Source of the DNA: Thunnus maccoyii
Taxonomy: Eukaryota; Chordata; Actinopteri; Scombriformes; Scombridae
Assembly: GCF_910596095.1 (NCBI RefSeq)
Contig: NC_056545.1
Location: forward strand, 1,534,001 to 1,598,000
DNA length: 64,000 nt
Direction of reading: 5' to 3'
The notes under the pieces are model-generated. The model saw nothing but the letters and a program-made list of their open reading frames with translations, was not told where the DNA came from and ran no database searches. This document shows, in pieces, positions 1 to 10,796 of this stretch; the first letter of the stretch is position 1; each line of letters begins with the position of its first letter. The translations under genes were made by a program, and so were the position numbers.

Positions 1-150
1 TTACTGTTTTTACTACCTGTTTTATCTTTCTTATCTCATGATTTTACCTCTTTTTATCACTGTAGTGTTTTTTATTGTTTATTGTATTTCTTTTTTTCCC
101 TTTCTTTTAATGTTTTACCTTAATAAATCATATTCATTTATACTCAGAGC
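1..150 (+). repeat. 3' remnant of a CR1/L2-type LINE fragment (unit 1)
   Basis: The T-rich stretch from the window start to the 3' flank of OR1 matches, by eye, the stretches at about 9060-9200 and 13645-13810. There it follows LINE coding remnants on the plus strand. Only the tail is inside the window. It shows that the same LINE insertion sits downstream of OR1, OR2 and OR3, so it predates those duplications. Confidence 0.55.
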
Positions 151-558
151 ACAGAGAAACTTTCAGCAGATGAATGTGACCATACATCATTCTTCAAAGT
201 GAAGATGAAACATCCAAGTGAGGGAATAAGAAGAACACATTTTTGAGTGGAGGGGGACTTTAAGTTTTTGCCACAGTGTTGGGACTATGTTGATGTAGAG
301 TGAAGTGTTTGACTACACTAAAATATCTACAAATATTAAAATCACTTCTGCATATTGCATTTGCCAACAATTAAAAAACAATGAACTCAAATACAGTATG
401 TGCAGAGTATAGATAATTCAGGAAGGATATAAAGTACTGTTGCAATACTACATTATTTGATTCTGTATTTAAATTTTAAAGACATTAAAGACATTCATAT
501 TTCTTTCAAATTAATATATATCTCTTTAAATACGCAAAAGTGCTTGAATAATTCAATG
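150..558 (-). other. Conserved 3' flank of the receptor unit (OR1 copy)
   Basis: About 400 bases directly after the receptor stop codon recur in every close unit (for example about 9205-9595, 13805-14223, 18490-18924, 23290-23741, 33025-33472, 35065-35472, 40265-40691 and 50630-51061). They probably hold the 3' UTR. On the minus strand, units 3 to 9 show an AATAAA about 100 bases after the stop. OR1 and OR2 carry one-base variants there (AATCAA and AATGAA). No gene other than the receptor is visible here. Confidence 0.6.
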
Positions 559-1521
559 TCACCTGGGGTGAGACTCCAGCCTTGGCAGTTTCAATCGACA
601 GCATAGATGGTAAATGAGGATGGGTCTGATGGTCTGGTCTCTGATGCCATAGATTAGAGCACTCAGACATCTTGGGAGAAGGATAATACATACATAAATA
701 ATACTATGGATGCGTGAAATTGCTACTCTGTCTAGGAATTTTGACATGGCAATAAGCAATGGGTCATGTACAGTTGAGGAAAGACTGAGGCCCAGCTGCA
801 CCAGGTGCAGCAGCAGTGTGTTACGAGCTTTATGGGCTAAAGCTTTGTCTGTGGAGGCTGACCTGGCTGCTATCATCACACCAATATAGGAACAAGTTAC
901 TGTCACACCAGCTAATGCAAACAGAAAACAAGTGAAGGCTTTGTTATAATGATCAGACATTGGGCCAAGAAACATGGCTATGTCAGAGCAATAGTCTTTC
1001 ATCTGCAGGCTCTCCAGTTCTTCAAATGGAAAATCTAACAGCAAAATAACTTGTATGAGAGCATTTAGTGAACTGAACGCCCAAACTACAACAATAGCCA
1101 CACCTGTGTTTCTGATAGTGATGATGGTAGCGTGCCTCAGTGGGTAGCACACAGCTACATATCTCTCCAGAGACATCACCACCAGTGTGAGAGGAGACAC
1201 TTCATTTGTGAGATCAGCGAGCATGGCGAGAACACCACATACAGGATAGGTCAGCCATATTCTACAAGCAGACAGTAGATACAGTAACTGGCTTAGTGCC
1301 ATCTGCACAGTGTCTGCAAAAAGTAGGTTATACAGAAGAATATAACGGGAGGTCTCCCTAAACACAGACTTACTCCTCAAGGTGAAAAGCATGATCCCAT
1401 TAATGAAGAGAAACACACAGCATGCCACTGTAATTGGAGCAGAAAACAACACAATTTCCAGTAGTCTCCGGTACTGCAGTCCAACAGTGATGTTGGTCTG
1501 AGATGGAGTTGCATATGACAT
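559..1521 (-). CDS. Olfactory receptor, OR131-2-like (OR1)
   Basis: Predicted seven-transmembrane G-protein-coupled odorant receptor of 320 residues with a single coding exon, as is usual for fish olfactory receptors. It would sit in the ciliary membrane of olfactory neurons and signal through a Golf-type G protein (family knowledge). Seen in the sequence: a short N-terminus with an N-glycosylation sequon (N10-I-T), TM1 about 24-47, TM2 about 61-82, and Cys95 and Cys178 placed for the TM3-ECL2 disulfide. MSLERYVAVCYPL at 116-128 is the DRY-type motif in its E-R-Y form. TM4 is about 140-162, TM5 about 195-217, and KARNTLLLHL at 231 leads into TM6. LPRCLSALIYG at 282-292 replaces NPxxY in TM7. 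Cys307-Cys308 in the tail may be palmitoylated. The motifs FRETSRYILLYN and PRCLSALIYG point to the OR131 family. The ATG is shared by all close copies. The intron acceptor candidate upstream differs in this copy. Ligand unknown. Confidence 0.9.
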   Translation of the reverse strand: MSYATPSQTNITVGLQYRRLLEIVLFSAPITVACCVFLFINGIMLFTLRSKSVFRETSRYILLYNLLFADTVQMALSQLLYLLSACRIWLTYPVCGVLAMLADLTNEVSPLTLVVMSLERYVAVCYPLRHATIITIRNTGVAIVVVWAFSSLNALIQVILLLDFPFEELESLQMKDYCSDIAMFLGPMSDHYNKAFTCFLFALAGVTVTCSYIGVMIAARSASTDKALAHKARNTLLLHLVQLGLSLSSTVHDPLLIAMSKFLDRVAISRIHSIIYVCIILLPRCLSALIYGIRDQTIRPILIYHLCCRLKLPRLESHPR

Positions 1522-1762
1522 ATTAGAGAGACATTTATCGGTCCGTCATGAAAATGAGATATATCTGAAGGGTTTTACCCTGTTATACAGTAAATTTGAG
1601 TAACTGGAAAACACATTTAAGATCTCAAAAAAAAAAACATTAAAATTTCAATGCAATTATGACACAAAAGCACAATTAAACAGTTTTACCCTTAGAACAG
1701 TAAAAACCCATCATCTTTGCAGAAATGTCTGTTGAGTTCACATGTAAAAAAGAAAATAACCC

Positions 1763-1867
1763 ACATACATGTTCCCTGTGCCGACAGTTAGCAGGTTAGA
1801 GGCCGTGCTTGAGTCCATGTGGGAGGAACTGATCTGCAGGGTTTGCCTGGCCTTAAATGCATTTTAA
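1763..1867 (-). promoter_or_regulatory. Predicted core promoter and non-coding first exon of OR1
   Basis: Read on the minus strand, the block runs from a weak TATA-like TTAAAAT (1861-1867), through a start-like GGCAAACCCTGCAG (about 1834-1848), to a splice-donor-like GTATGTGG whose GT begins at 1768. The order and spacing (103-105 bases in eight units, 89 in OR10) are kept in every unit that has this region. The diverged OR10 has a proper TATAAA at the matching place. I infer a 5' UTR exon of about 70-80 bases spliced to the coding exon over about 220 bases. Fish receptor genes often have such a leader exon, but no transcript data are at hand. Confidence 0.5.
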
Positions 1868-1972
1868 GATTTCAGTCCTCACACCCACTTCATGTGATAT
1901 CATGAGATCAGTAATGTTAAACAGTGATAGATGATGTAATCCCTTTACAACTCTTACTCAGTACTCTAGTTC

Positions 1973-2200
1973 ATGTCATTGTATATTCTGTTGCCTGGAG
2001 ATTCAGTACAGAAGCCTGGTCTAGCCCTCACTAAGGTGGATAATCAGTCTGCTCCTGACAAAAAGTCTGGGATTCTAATAAAAATAGGCTATTTTGAAGT
2101 GGCTGGTCCAGCAGATAACTGTGTACATTCTAGAGTCTGTCCTACTGTCCACATACCCTGCCGGCCTGACTGCAAGATACAAAGCTGTAACTCTAAGTAA
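1973..2200 (+). other. Conserved upstream block with a 75-codon open frame, judged non-coding
   Basis: A 75-codon plus-strand frame starting MSLYILLPGDSV recurs at 11026-11253, 15616-15843, 20358-20585, 25174-25401, 36886-37113 and 42129-42356. At 52493 the same frame is shifted near its end. It lies about 450 bases upstream of each receptor ATG, divergent to it. Most base differences between copies change the amino acid (for example Tyr/Asn at codon 4 and several changes at codons 15-19), which is unlike a protein under constraint. There is no recognisable domain. I read it as part of the duplicated 5' regulatory flank whose open frame is incidental. Confidence 0.6.
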
Positions 2201-2639
2201 CAACGACTCTCTTCTAATGCAACTGCTGTTATGGTTGTTGGAAAATATTTAGGATACAAGTATACTTTTTCTTAGCCTGGCATCGCCAAACTCGGCCAGG
2301 CAAGTTTATTTACATAGAACATTTCATGAACAAGGCAGCAGCCAAAACACCTGCAGCTGAAACGCACTACTCCCATTCAAATGAATGGGAGGACAGGCAT
2401 TTTCGCGCACTGTCTGAGTTGGTCTGAATATAGTCTTAAAAGTTTCTTTCCCCTTTGTCTCAGTTTTCACATGACCCGTGACAGACTGTCTCTCTCTCTT
2501 CATCTCTCTCCCTCTGTCTCGTTTCTCATTTCAGAAATTAAAACAATTGGCACCAGATGCTGACCCTCTTCTGACCCTAGTCCCACCGTTTTCAGCCACC
2601 ATCTTCAGTTGACATTGAACATGAACATTAAGTTATCAC

Positions 2640-3480
2640 CTCACGAGATATGATCCTCTACAGCCTTGCGCCCTGAACATTCTCATCATATTTGACCGGA
2701 TGGAACTGCTTCAAAGGTTTCCATGCCTCCCGTGGCCTTCCATTCACCTCACTTGACGTCGTGACCCTCTCCAGGTTTATCACATTTGCCCATTTTATCC
2801 TCAAGATTAAGTCTTCCACTATACAGGTCTACATCAGCGGAATCAACTTCTTCATAAGACTGTCCTCAGGAGCATCGTGTTCAGCCTTGTCCCACTCATA
2901 CATCAGCATGTTGATCAAAGGTCTCCGTAAGGCTGAACCACATCTCTTGCCAAAATGTTCGCCCCACACTTCAAACCTCCTTGCCCGCTGCATCAGAACT
3001 CTCTGTACAGGTTATCTATCCCCTTACATTGATAAAATCCTGGAATCCATGTTCCTACTGGTGATTCTCTGTTCATCACAGAGACGGGCAATTTGGCCAC
3101 ATGCTTCTGGTTCCACCACCACATGCTCCAAGTACTAACCAGATCAGGAATACCACCCAAACTATACTCTGGAAATTCATTCCGTATTGGAGCTGCATCC
3201 ACAGCTTCAAGGCAAGGAATCCCCAACCGCAGCATTAAAATCCTCGGCTGCTGGTCCTCCCCTGCATACTTTACCTATAACCACCATGACACAAACGATA
3301 TCAGAAACGCCCACATGCATACCTTTACCTACACCCTCATCCCTTCATCCCTCATCCCCTCATCCCTTATCCTTTCATCCCTTCATCCCTTACCCTGCAT
3401 CCCTCATCCTACAGTCATTTCAAACTCATATCTTCGTTGGCATGGTCTTTGTTAGTGAAAATCAAAATGTAATGTGTTCT
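2640..3480 (+). mobile_element. Tyrosine-recombinase element fossil (DIRS/Ngaro- or Crypton-like), unit 1
   Basis: The frame at 2692-3138 and the stretch to about 3280 translate to a phage-integrase-like fold. It has an N-terminal helical part (VYISGINFFIRLSSG) and a C-terminal stretch (SFRIGAASTASRQGI, then GCWSS) that resembles the catalytic region of tyrosine recombinases in DIRS-type retroelements and Cryptons. Only part of the recombinase remains, no terminal repeats are visible, and the element is clearly broken. A sister fossil lies at 16270-16855 in unit 3. Which of the named families it belongs to is not settled. Confidence 0.55.
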
Positions 3481-3795
3481 GACCATGAATAACTATGGAA
3501 AAAAATGTATATTCCCGTTGCAATACCTAGCCAAAGTTGTAATTCTAATGCACTGTATTGAACACTTAATATTCCCTACAGTAGACCATAGAGAATAAGC
3601 TGAAGATAAACTTTTGATTAACTTTTCACACAAAACAAGGACTGTGGATTTTGTCCCCCATCACTTATATTGGATCTTTTAATTACCAGTATAATGCCTG
3701 AATAAGCAGCTGAGCATCTGTTGTATCAGAGGGCTTGGTAGATTTATTAGAGCACAGCCTGATACCAACTGGCCTAATGATGGGTCAAACACTTA
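3457..3795. repeat. Conserved intergenic segment of the receptor unit (unit 1)
   Basis: A block beginning TCAAAATGTAATGTGTTCTG and ending at GATGGGTCAAAC recurs at about 12290-12612, 16836-17146, 21620-21952, 26437-26762 and 43395-43716. It is present whatever lies before it (recombinase fossil or LINE fragment), so it belongs to the ancestral duplication unit. No gene is visible in it. Confidence 0.6.
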
Positions 3796-3845
3796 ATTAG
3801 GGCCTGAGACCCAAAGGGGCGAAGGCCCTCTTGTATCTGTTCTTT

Positions 3846-3846
3846 T

Positions 3847-3890
<44 letters not shown>
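3846..3890 (+). repeat. (TTTC)n microsatellite
   Basis: About eleven tandem TTTC units inside the left part of the composite insertion. Confidence 0.9.
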
Positions 3891-5297
3891 TTTATTATGC
3901 CACTTAAACCCTAAAATTGACCTCCTAAACATGCTCAAAAACTCACCAAATTTGGCATGCACATCAGGTCTGGTGAAATGTTTGATAAAATGTAAAAATT
4001 AAGCCCCAAAGTGCCAAACTGTGCTTGAGAGCGCCACCTATGTAATTAAAATGGCTGCCATGGCCCGTAGGAATGCCGTAGAGAGATTGAACCAAAACTC
4101 AATTATTTGTCTCATCAAGAACTACAAATCATACGCTGACACGCCTGACCTAAATCCAACAGGAAGTCCACAATACACACATGAAAATACGACTTTTCCC
4201 TAATTTTGGACCCTGAACAAACTCTATCTCCTCTGAGGACGTTAATGGTATCGGCTTCAAACTTTAATACATGATTTATGACACTGTGATGAACAAAAGT
4301 TGTTAAAAACTTTGTAATAACTTGAACGGTTTAGATTTCATAAGCCCTGAAAGTTGCAGTGCCACATTGCACCTTACAATGTAAACCAATGGGGAGGCAA
4401 TCTCTGGGCATGGACTTTGTGTCAAACTGATGCTTCTGACGTCTAAACTATAAGTCTGACCACTTTCAAACCTGTATCAATTGATTCGCAACCAAAATTT
4501 CCTACGAAAAAAGGAGGTTGATCCTCCTCTATTTTTTGAGAAACAAGAGGGACATCAAGATATAAAGAAGAATATTTGGTTGAAATAAACCATTACCGAA
4601 TCTCAGTATCATTATTATTATTATTAGTAGGAATAGTAGTAGCAGCAGTAGTACATATTTTTTCTCTCTTCTTTGGCGGAGACACGTAAAATGATGCTCC
4701 AAGGGAGGACGGTCTCCCTAACCAATCAACAACTAGAATGCAATATTGACATCGCGTTGGTCCAATGATAGTTTCCAGAATTCATATTCCATTCTCTCCA
4801 TTGTAAGGCAGAGTAGCAGCAGTAGATAGCTCCTTGCGTTAGCCAATGCAACAGCTAGCTTGTTGTAGCAGCCTGAAGGACTCTTTATACATCCATGGAA
4901 GGACTATTAAGGACTGTTGTCAAACTAATGGGAGAAATGATCTGGACTGTGCAGCGCAGCAGCAGCAGGACACCGCCCGGGAGCGGCTGGAGAGAGAAGC
5001 AACTGGAGAAACAACCAGGAGAGTTAGCTTGTTTGTCATTGTTGCTAATGATATCAGACTGGTAAAGCAGCAGCCATAAAGTTCTGTTAACTAACAAACA
5101 AGCCGACCAACAGCCACAAATGGATGTTATGACATGAATACTTCATCTCCATGAAAGAAAGAAGAAGACATCAAATAACGTGAGTCAGATACAGCTTCTC
5201 TCTCTCTGTCTCTTTGGTTGCTAATTTCATCTCTGATGGTTAAATGTCTCTCTGTGTGGCTGTTGTGTGAATTTATTTCCTTAACCAGAATGCAGCA

Positions 5298-7545
5298 GAT
5301 ATATATATATAAGGTGTTGTGGGTAGTTTGCTTGTTGAAGTTACAGTGAGCTGTCTGGGCTCACTCATTCATGTGGAATTGATCCCGTTTTTAATTGAGT
5401 GATTGTTCAGTCACCTGTTGATGTTATATGATTAGTGAATGAGTGTGCAGGAGGTCTGGCTGCTTGCTTCTGACAGTTTCTTTAGTTTGTTTTTAAGCTG
5501 AGCCGTATATTGAGTAATAAGCTTAAAGTAACTAGAATAACAAGTGTTAACTAGTGGTTTAACTGATTGTAGTTGATAGGTGATCCGTACGGATCGCCCC
5601 CCACGGTTCGGCAGGCATATGAACTGGGGATTAATTGCAAAATTTAACATCTCATTTAATACAAAGTAAACAAACTGCTGTAAGTACAAGTCATGGGCAG
5701 ACAGTGTGTCACTAACAGGGATTTTGAAGGGTGACAATCAAAACAGCATCTAAGGGGTCTGAAGTGACATCTGTAGGTATGTTTACCTGCTGTCTGATGT
5801 GCTGCAGCTGAGCTTTAGTTTATTTAAACATTGGACATCTTAAATGTTGTTTGTCTCGAATGTTTTCATTTAAGACCATGGGCAAAAGTTCATTGCTGTT
5901 TCATGTTGTAAGTGTGTTACAGAATAAATAGAAAACAAAGTTTTATTTGTCTTTTTTTGCTGATCCTAAAAATGATATGATCTGAACCGTGAGTTTTGTG
6001 ATCCGTTGCACCCCTAGTGTTAACATGTCAACTTTGTGGACTATATTTTGTATGTCGTGCACATAAATAAGAGTGTGTAAGTCATGTATTTGATACATGC
6101 ATTAATACTTTCTGATGTGAATCTACACTTTTAGATCTGTGAATGTTTTTAGTGTTCAGTCTTTCTAGTATTCAGCACTGATATGAACTTGTATCACATT
6201 ATAAGCTTTGGGGTACTTTATATATTTCTGTATACTAAGAAAATACATAGGAAAGACATGTAAATCATGTGATATCTGGTCTGTTTTTGATGAGAACATA
6301 AATCTGTTGTCACAATAGAACAATACTATAAACTTGAATTTCATTTTGTTGGTAAAATCACTTATCTGAACCAGTCCATGGCTAAAATGAGCTCTTCTTT
6401 GCTTAGAAACAATATGTATATGTTAAATGTCTTTAAAGAAGCAGCCTTTACACCACTCAGGGGTTTTTGTTTTTAAAAGCAAATTGTTTTATTGGCATAT
6501 AAAATTGCCCCCCACCCCTCTGATTTCATCAGGTGGGGGACAATGATATAGTTTGATGCGGTAAGTTGGTTTTCCTCCTGCCCTCCCCAATTTTTTGAGT
6601 CACCAGCCGCCACTGGTGTGGGAGTTGAATGCAGCTCATTTTTGTAGGATACAGTAGAAAGGCCTATATACATACAGTACATTATATACAAACTTTGTAT
6701 GAAGTTTGGTGTTATTGTCATTTATTTAACAATAAATATAGGTCTTATATTTACAATTCAGTAGTGGGGATGATCTATGAGGGGAAGAGAAAAAATGGAG
6801 TGAGGGTGACAGTTTAGTGATAAAGTGCTGTAGAAAAATACCATCAAAACTAAAATTTGTAGCTCTGTACTGCAGTTTTTCCTTTATGAGGGCCCGAGCA
6901 CCTAGCGGTTCGCTCACACTCTCCATTCAAATATATGAGTATTTTTCTGTGTCCAGCTGCAGTTACTTATTGTCTCTACACACCTGACAGTACACATTTC
7001 AATCAAACTTTGACCAGGTTACTTTTCTAAAATTATACTTGATGAAAATTAGGAAATTAATTTGTTTTACACACAAACTCATCAGGGGTTTTCAATTTAC
7101 TAATTGAAATCCAAGTGAATGGGCCCAAAACTTGCATCATTTTGATGACACAGGTGTGAGCAAGACAGACACGTCTTACCCTGCAGAAAATTCTCACACT
7201 GTTGAGATTTGATGTTATGCCATGACAGAGGAAGTCGCTATAACTTTATTGTAAATGCTCCAGTCTGCACCAAACTTCTCCCGGCCTGAACAAGTCTACA
7301 TGACATTATTCCATCAGTGATGAAGACTGGCTGAATAGCGCCCCCTTCGAAATTTCAGCAAAGCAGCCCCAGCAGCAGGTAAAATAGTGGACAAAGGAAG
7401 TGATGTTTAAATCCTTCTCGCACTGTCTGAAAACAGCTCGGGTTTGAAGACATCTACATGCCCGTGACAGAAGCCCTTCGATTGCGTTGCGGCCTGACGT
7501 GTGCAGAGGCGTGAGGGCCCGTTCAACGCTGCTTGCAGCTTTAAT
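5298..7545. repeat. Segment present in inverted orientation in unit 7
   Basis: From the short TA run at about 5298 to GCTTGCAGCTTTAAT at 7545, the sequence is matched on the other strand by about 37110-39580. Shared landmarks are GATCCGTACGGATC (5582-5595), the CCCCCCACCCCTCTGATTTC stretch (about 6509-6528) and the final GCTGCTTGCAGC. The two copies differ by scattered substitutions and small indels. Confidence 0.75.
6889..7543 (+). mobile_element. Short GGGCCC-ended non-autonomous element
   Basis: The left end reads AGGGCCCGAGCACCTAGCGG. The right end reads GTGAGGGCCCGTTCAACGCT, followed by the GCTGCTTGCAGC palindrome. The longer relative at 60008-61953 has the same ends and about 2 kb inside, so this looks like an internally deleted derivative. 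Another copy lies inverted at 37113-37762. There is no coding capacity. The superfamily is not identified; movement by another element's transposase is an inference. Confidence 0.55.
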
Positions 7546-8335
7546 ATTAATAGTGGGATTTCACAGGAATACTCCCCAAGTTTCCAAAATAACAAAATGA
7601 GGATTGTTTCTTTTAAAACGCCTTTGTGAGTTTGTTGGTACAGTTTGTGATATTGTATGAATGTAATTATCTCAGGTTGAAGTCACAGATGAGGATAAAA
7701 GATTAGATTGAACATGAAACTTCAGCCATGTAAATACTTGCATCTGACACTGTAAATGAGGTTTATATTCAGTTTGCAAGGCCTCTGTTCTCTAGAGCCA
7801 AGGGTTTTTTGCATTGTAGGGATTTTGAATATTTGATGAGCAGTAGAGCAAATATGTTTTTTTTAAGTTAAAAATATGTTTCTTTAAAAAATATTTTCCA
7901 ATGGTTAATGAAGGAAATTAGTATTGAAACTGATGACAAATAACTGGTTCATCATCTTTGAGTGCTGCTGTGTGCCAAGCATCAAAGATCTCCTCCAGAT
8001 GTGTGTTAATGTATAGAAAAATCATTTGTTTTGATCATTTGTGTCTGATGTGTTTTTCCACAAAAAAGTGCAAATGCTTTGTTGAAAGTCCTTAAAATCA
8101 GAATCAGAAACAGGTTTATTGTCAATTTATTGATGTTACCTTGGTGTTGTTGTGCATAACAATCAAAGTTAGAAGGTAAGATAAAACTCAAATACCTATA
8201 GAATGTATGAGAAAAACACAACTACCACAAAAGACAGGTGATATAAATATATACATAAAATTCATAATTAAAATTTTAGATATAGTAAATATATACAGTA
8301 TATATATAAACTGACATCTACTCTCTAGCATTACA
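7546..8335. repeat. Conserved intergenic segment (unit 1), no gene
   Basis: This stretch runs from the end of the composite insertion to the LINE fragment. From about 7740 it is nearly identical to 12800-13410 in unit 2. It contains a TCAGAATCAGAAACAGG stretch (about 8097) that resembles a common fish interspersed repeat end. Equivalent pieces lie at about 13170, 18038, 22840, 39817 and 50188. Confidence 0.6.
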
Positions 8336-9200
8336 CAGTGGATGAGTTGTAACCTATTTAAATTAAATAAAGACAAAACAGAAGCTCTTATATTTGGCAC
8401 AGATGCACAGAGAGAAGAACTTTCAAGCAGGCTTGGAAATCTGGCTCTACAGATTAAACCAGAAGTAAAAAACTTAGGTGTTATCCTTGACTGTGAATTG
8501 AATTTTAAAAGTCATGTCCACAACATTACAAAGATAGCCTTTTATCATTAAACAAACATCGCAAGAGTCAGACCCTACCTTACTTTGGAGGATGCCAAGG
8601 AACTCACTCTTGCCTTTGTTTGTTCACGCTTAGATTATTGTAATACACTTTATACTGGTTTACTAAATAAAACCATTGATCGGCTGCAACTCTTTCAAAA
8701 GTCAGCAGCAAGAATTTTAACCAACACTAGGAAAAGGGAACATATTAAACCAGTATTAGTGTCATTGCACTGGCTACCTGTTACATTGAGGAAAGATTTT
8801 AAAAAATTCTTTTACTTGTTTTTAAAGCCCAATATGTTCCAAACCGTTCGCTTAGGTCACTTAACACTGGCTTGTTAAATGTGCCACAAATAAAATGCAA
8901 AATGTAAGGTGAGGCAGCTTTTTGCAGCTATACACCAAAGATCTGGAACAAACTCCCACCACATATAAGACAAGCATCCTTGATATTTTCAAGAATCAGC
9001 TCAAAACTTATTTTTATGGTCTTGCTTTTAATTAACTCAACTTTTGGTATTTCCTCTTGACTGTTTTTACTACCTGTTGTGTCTTTCTTATCTCATGATT
9101 TTACCTCTTTTTATCTTATTACCTCTTTTTATCACTGTAGTGTTTTTTATTGTTTATTGTATTTTTTTTCCTTTCTTTTAATATTTACCTTAATAAATCA
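8336..9200 (+). mobile_element. CR1/L2-type LINE 3' fragment (reverse transcriptase C-terminal part)
   Basis: Two plus-strand reading frames, 8342-8551 and 8585-8878, translate to pieces typical of the end of a CR1/L2-clade ORF2. These are FKLNKDKTEALIFG, NLGVILDCELNF, SRLDYCNTLYTGL, LQLFQKSAARILT and VSLHWLPV. The two pieces are in different frames, and stops follow, so the fragment is dead. The YADD catalytic core is not included. The T-rich 3' part runs into the 3' flank of OR2. Shorter relatives lie at 1-150 and 13416-13800. Confidence 0.75.
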
Positions 9201-9595
9201 TATTAATTTATACTCAGAGCACAGAGAAACTTTCAGTGAAGATGAAACATCCAAGTGAGGGAATAAGAAGAACATATTTTTGAGTTGAGGGGGACTTTAA
9301 GTTTTTGCCACAGTGTTGGGACTATGTTGATGTAGAGTGAAGTGTTTGACTACACTAAAATATCTACAGATATTAAAATCACTTCTGCATATTGCATTTG
9401 CCAACAATTAAAAAACAATGAACTCAAATACAGTATGTGCAGAGTATAGATAATTCAGGAAGGATATAAAGTACTGTTGCAATACTACATTATTTCATTC
9501 TGTATTTAAATTTTAAAGACATTAAAGACATTCATATTTCTTTCAAATTAATATATATCTCTTTAAATATGCACAAGTGCTTGAATAATTCAATG

Positions 9596-10558
9596 TCACC
9601 TGGGGTGAGACCCCAGCCTTGGCAGTTTCAATCGACAGCATAGATGGTAAATGAGGATGGGTCTGATGGTCTGGTCTCTGATGCCATAGATTAGAGCACT
9701 CAGACATCTTGGGAGAAGGATAATACATACATAAAGAACTCTCTGGATGCGTCCAATTGCTACTCTGTCTAGGAATTTTGACATGGCAATAATCAATGGG
9801 TCATGTACAGTTGAGGAAAGACTGAGGCCCAGCTGCACCAGGTGCAGCAGCAGTGTGTTACGAGCTTTATGGGCTGAAGCTTTGTCTGTGGAGGCTGACC
9901 TGGCTGCTATCACCACACCAATATAGGAACAAGTTACTGTCACACCAGCTGATACAAATAGAAAACAAGTGAAGGCTTTGTTATAATGATCAGGTAGTGG
10001 GCTGAGAAACATGGCTATGTCAGAGCAATAGTCTTTCATCTGCAGGCTCTCCAGTTCTTCAAATGGAAAATCTAACAGCAAAATAACTTGTATGAGAACA
10101 TTTAGTGAACTGAACGCCCAAACTACAACAATAGCCACACCTGTGTTTCTGATGGTGATGATGGTAGTGTGCCTCAGTGGGTAGCACACAGCTACATATC
10201 TCTCCAGAGACATCACCACCAGTGTGAGAGGAGACACTTCATTTGTGAGATCAGCGAGCATGGCGAGAACACCACATACAGGATAGGTCAGCCATATTCT
10301 ACAAGCAGACAGTAGATACAGTAACTGGCTTAGTGCCATCTGCACAGTGTCTGCAAAAAGTAGGTTATACAGAAGAATATAACGGGAGGTCTCCCTAAAC
10401 AAAGACTTACTCCTCAAGGTGAAAAGCATGATCCCATTAATGAAGAGAAACACACAGCATGCCACTGTAATTGGAGCAGAAGACAACACAATTTCCAGTA
10501 GTCTCCGGTACTGCAGTCCAACAGTGATGTTGGTCTGAGATGGAGTTGCATATGACAT
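9596..10558 (-). CDS. Olfactory receptor, OR131-2-like (OR2)
   Basis: Full-length 320-residue receptor, very close to OR1 (roughly eighteen residue differences by eye). It has the same N10 sequon, Cys95/Cys178 pair, SLERYVAVCYPLRH and LPRCLSALIYG. Differences cluster at two places. One is the ECL2-TM5 region, where MFLSPLPDHY replaces MFLGPMSDHY and FVSAG replaces FALAG. The other is the TM6-TM7 loop, where AIGRIQRVLYVC replaces AISRIHSIIYVC. Thr131 replaces Ala after the E-R-Y box. The frame is intact, and promoter block and splice acceptor candidate are both present, so nothing argues against function. The 3' flank lacks a canonical AATAAA at the place used by most copies. Confidence 0.9.
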   Translation of the reverse strand: MSYATPSQTNITVGLQYRRLLEIVLSSAPITVACCVFLFINGIMLFTLRSKSLFRETSRYILLYNLLFADTVQMALSQLLYLLSACRIWLTYPVCGVLAMLADLTNEVSPLTLVVMSLERYVAVCYPLRHTTIITIRNTGVAIVVVWAFSSLNVLIQVILLLDFPFEELESLQMKDYCSDIAMFLSPLPDHYNKAFTCFLFVSAGVTVTCSYIGVVIAARSASTDKASAHKARNTLLLHLVQLGLSLSSTVHDPLIIAMSKFLDRVAIGRIQRVLYVCIILLPRCLSALIYGIRDQTIRPILIYHLCCRLKLPRLGSHPR

Positions 10559-10796
10559 ATTAGGGAGGCATTTATCAGACCCCTGTGAAAATGAGATAAT
10601 ATATCTGAAGGGTTTTACCCTGTTATATGGTAAATTTGACTAACTGGAAAACACATTTAAGATCTCAAAAAAACATTAAAATTTCAATGCAATTATGACA
10701 CAAAAGCACAATTAAACAGTTTTATCCTTAGAACAGTAAAAACCCATCATCTTTGCAGATGTCTGTTGAGTTCACATGTAAAATAGAAAATAACCC

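Larger units (their letters stand above)
3797..7545. mobile_element. Composite transposon insertion in the intergenic unit (unit 1)
   Basis: In other units GATGGGTCAAACATTTAAT runs straight into ATTAATACTGGGATTTCA. In unit 1 these two parts are separated by about 3.75 kb, so this stretch is an insertion. It starts with a GGGCCTGAGACCC-type end, a TTTC microsatellite and a fish repeat with a GCGCCACCTA motif. It then holds AT-rich DNA with repeat ends such as TGATCCGTTGCACCCC (about 5998-6016, hAT-like) and CAGTGGCGGCTGG-type sequence (about 6604-6620). It ends with a GGGCCC-type element (6889-7543). A TTAA lies near both outer junctions. No intact transposase was seen. Confidence 0.5.

Noticed and set aside
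506-691. 61-73 codon frames overlapping the receptor 3' ends (also at 9543, 23656, 33372 and 50973)
   Set aside because: They lie in another frame of the same strand over the receptor coding sequence, and their conservation follows from the receptor. They are shadows.
1811-1831. TCCATGTGGGAGGA as an Olf-1/EBF site in the leader exon
   Set aside because: Spacing and half-sites do not fit the usual TCCC-NN-GGGA pattern, and its position in the predicted exon makes it unconvincing.
2381-2563. Small plus-strand frames around 2381 and 3093-3492
   Set aside because: They fall in CT-rich repeat sequence or overlap the recombinase fossil in other frames, with no independent support.
4846-5097. Overlapping opposite-strand frames of 70-77 codons
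   Set aside because: Both are inside the composite insertion, with no similarity to known proteins and no promoter-like context.
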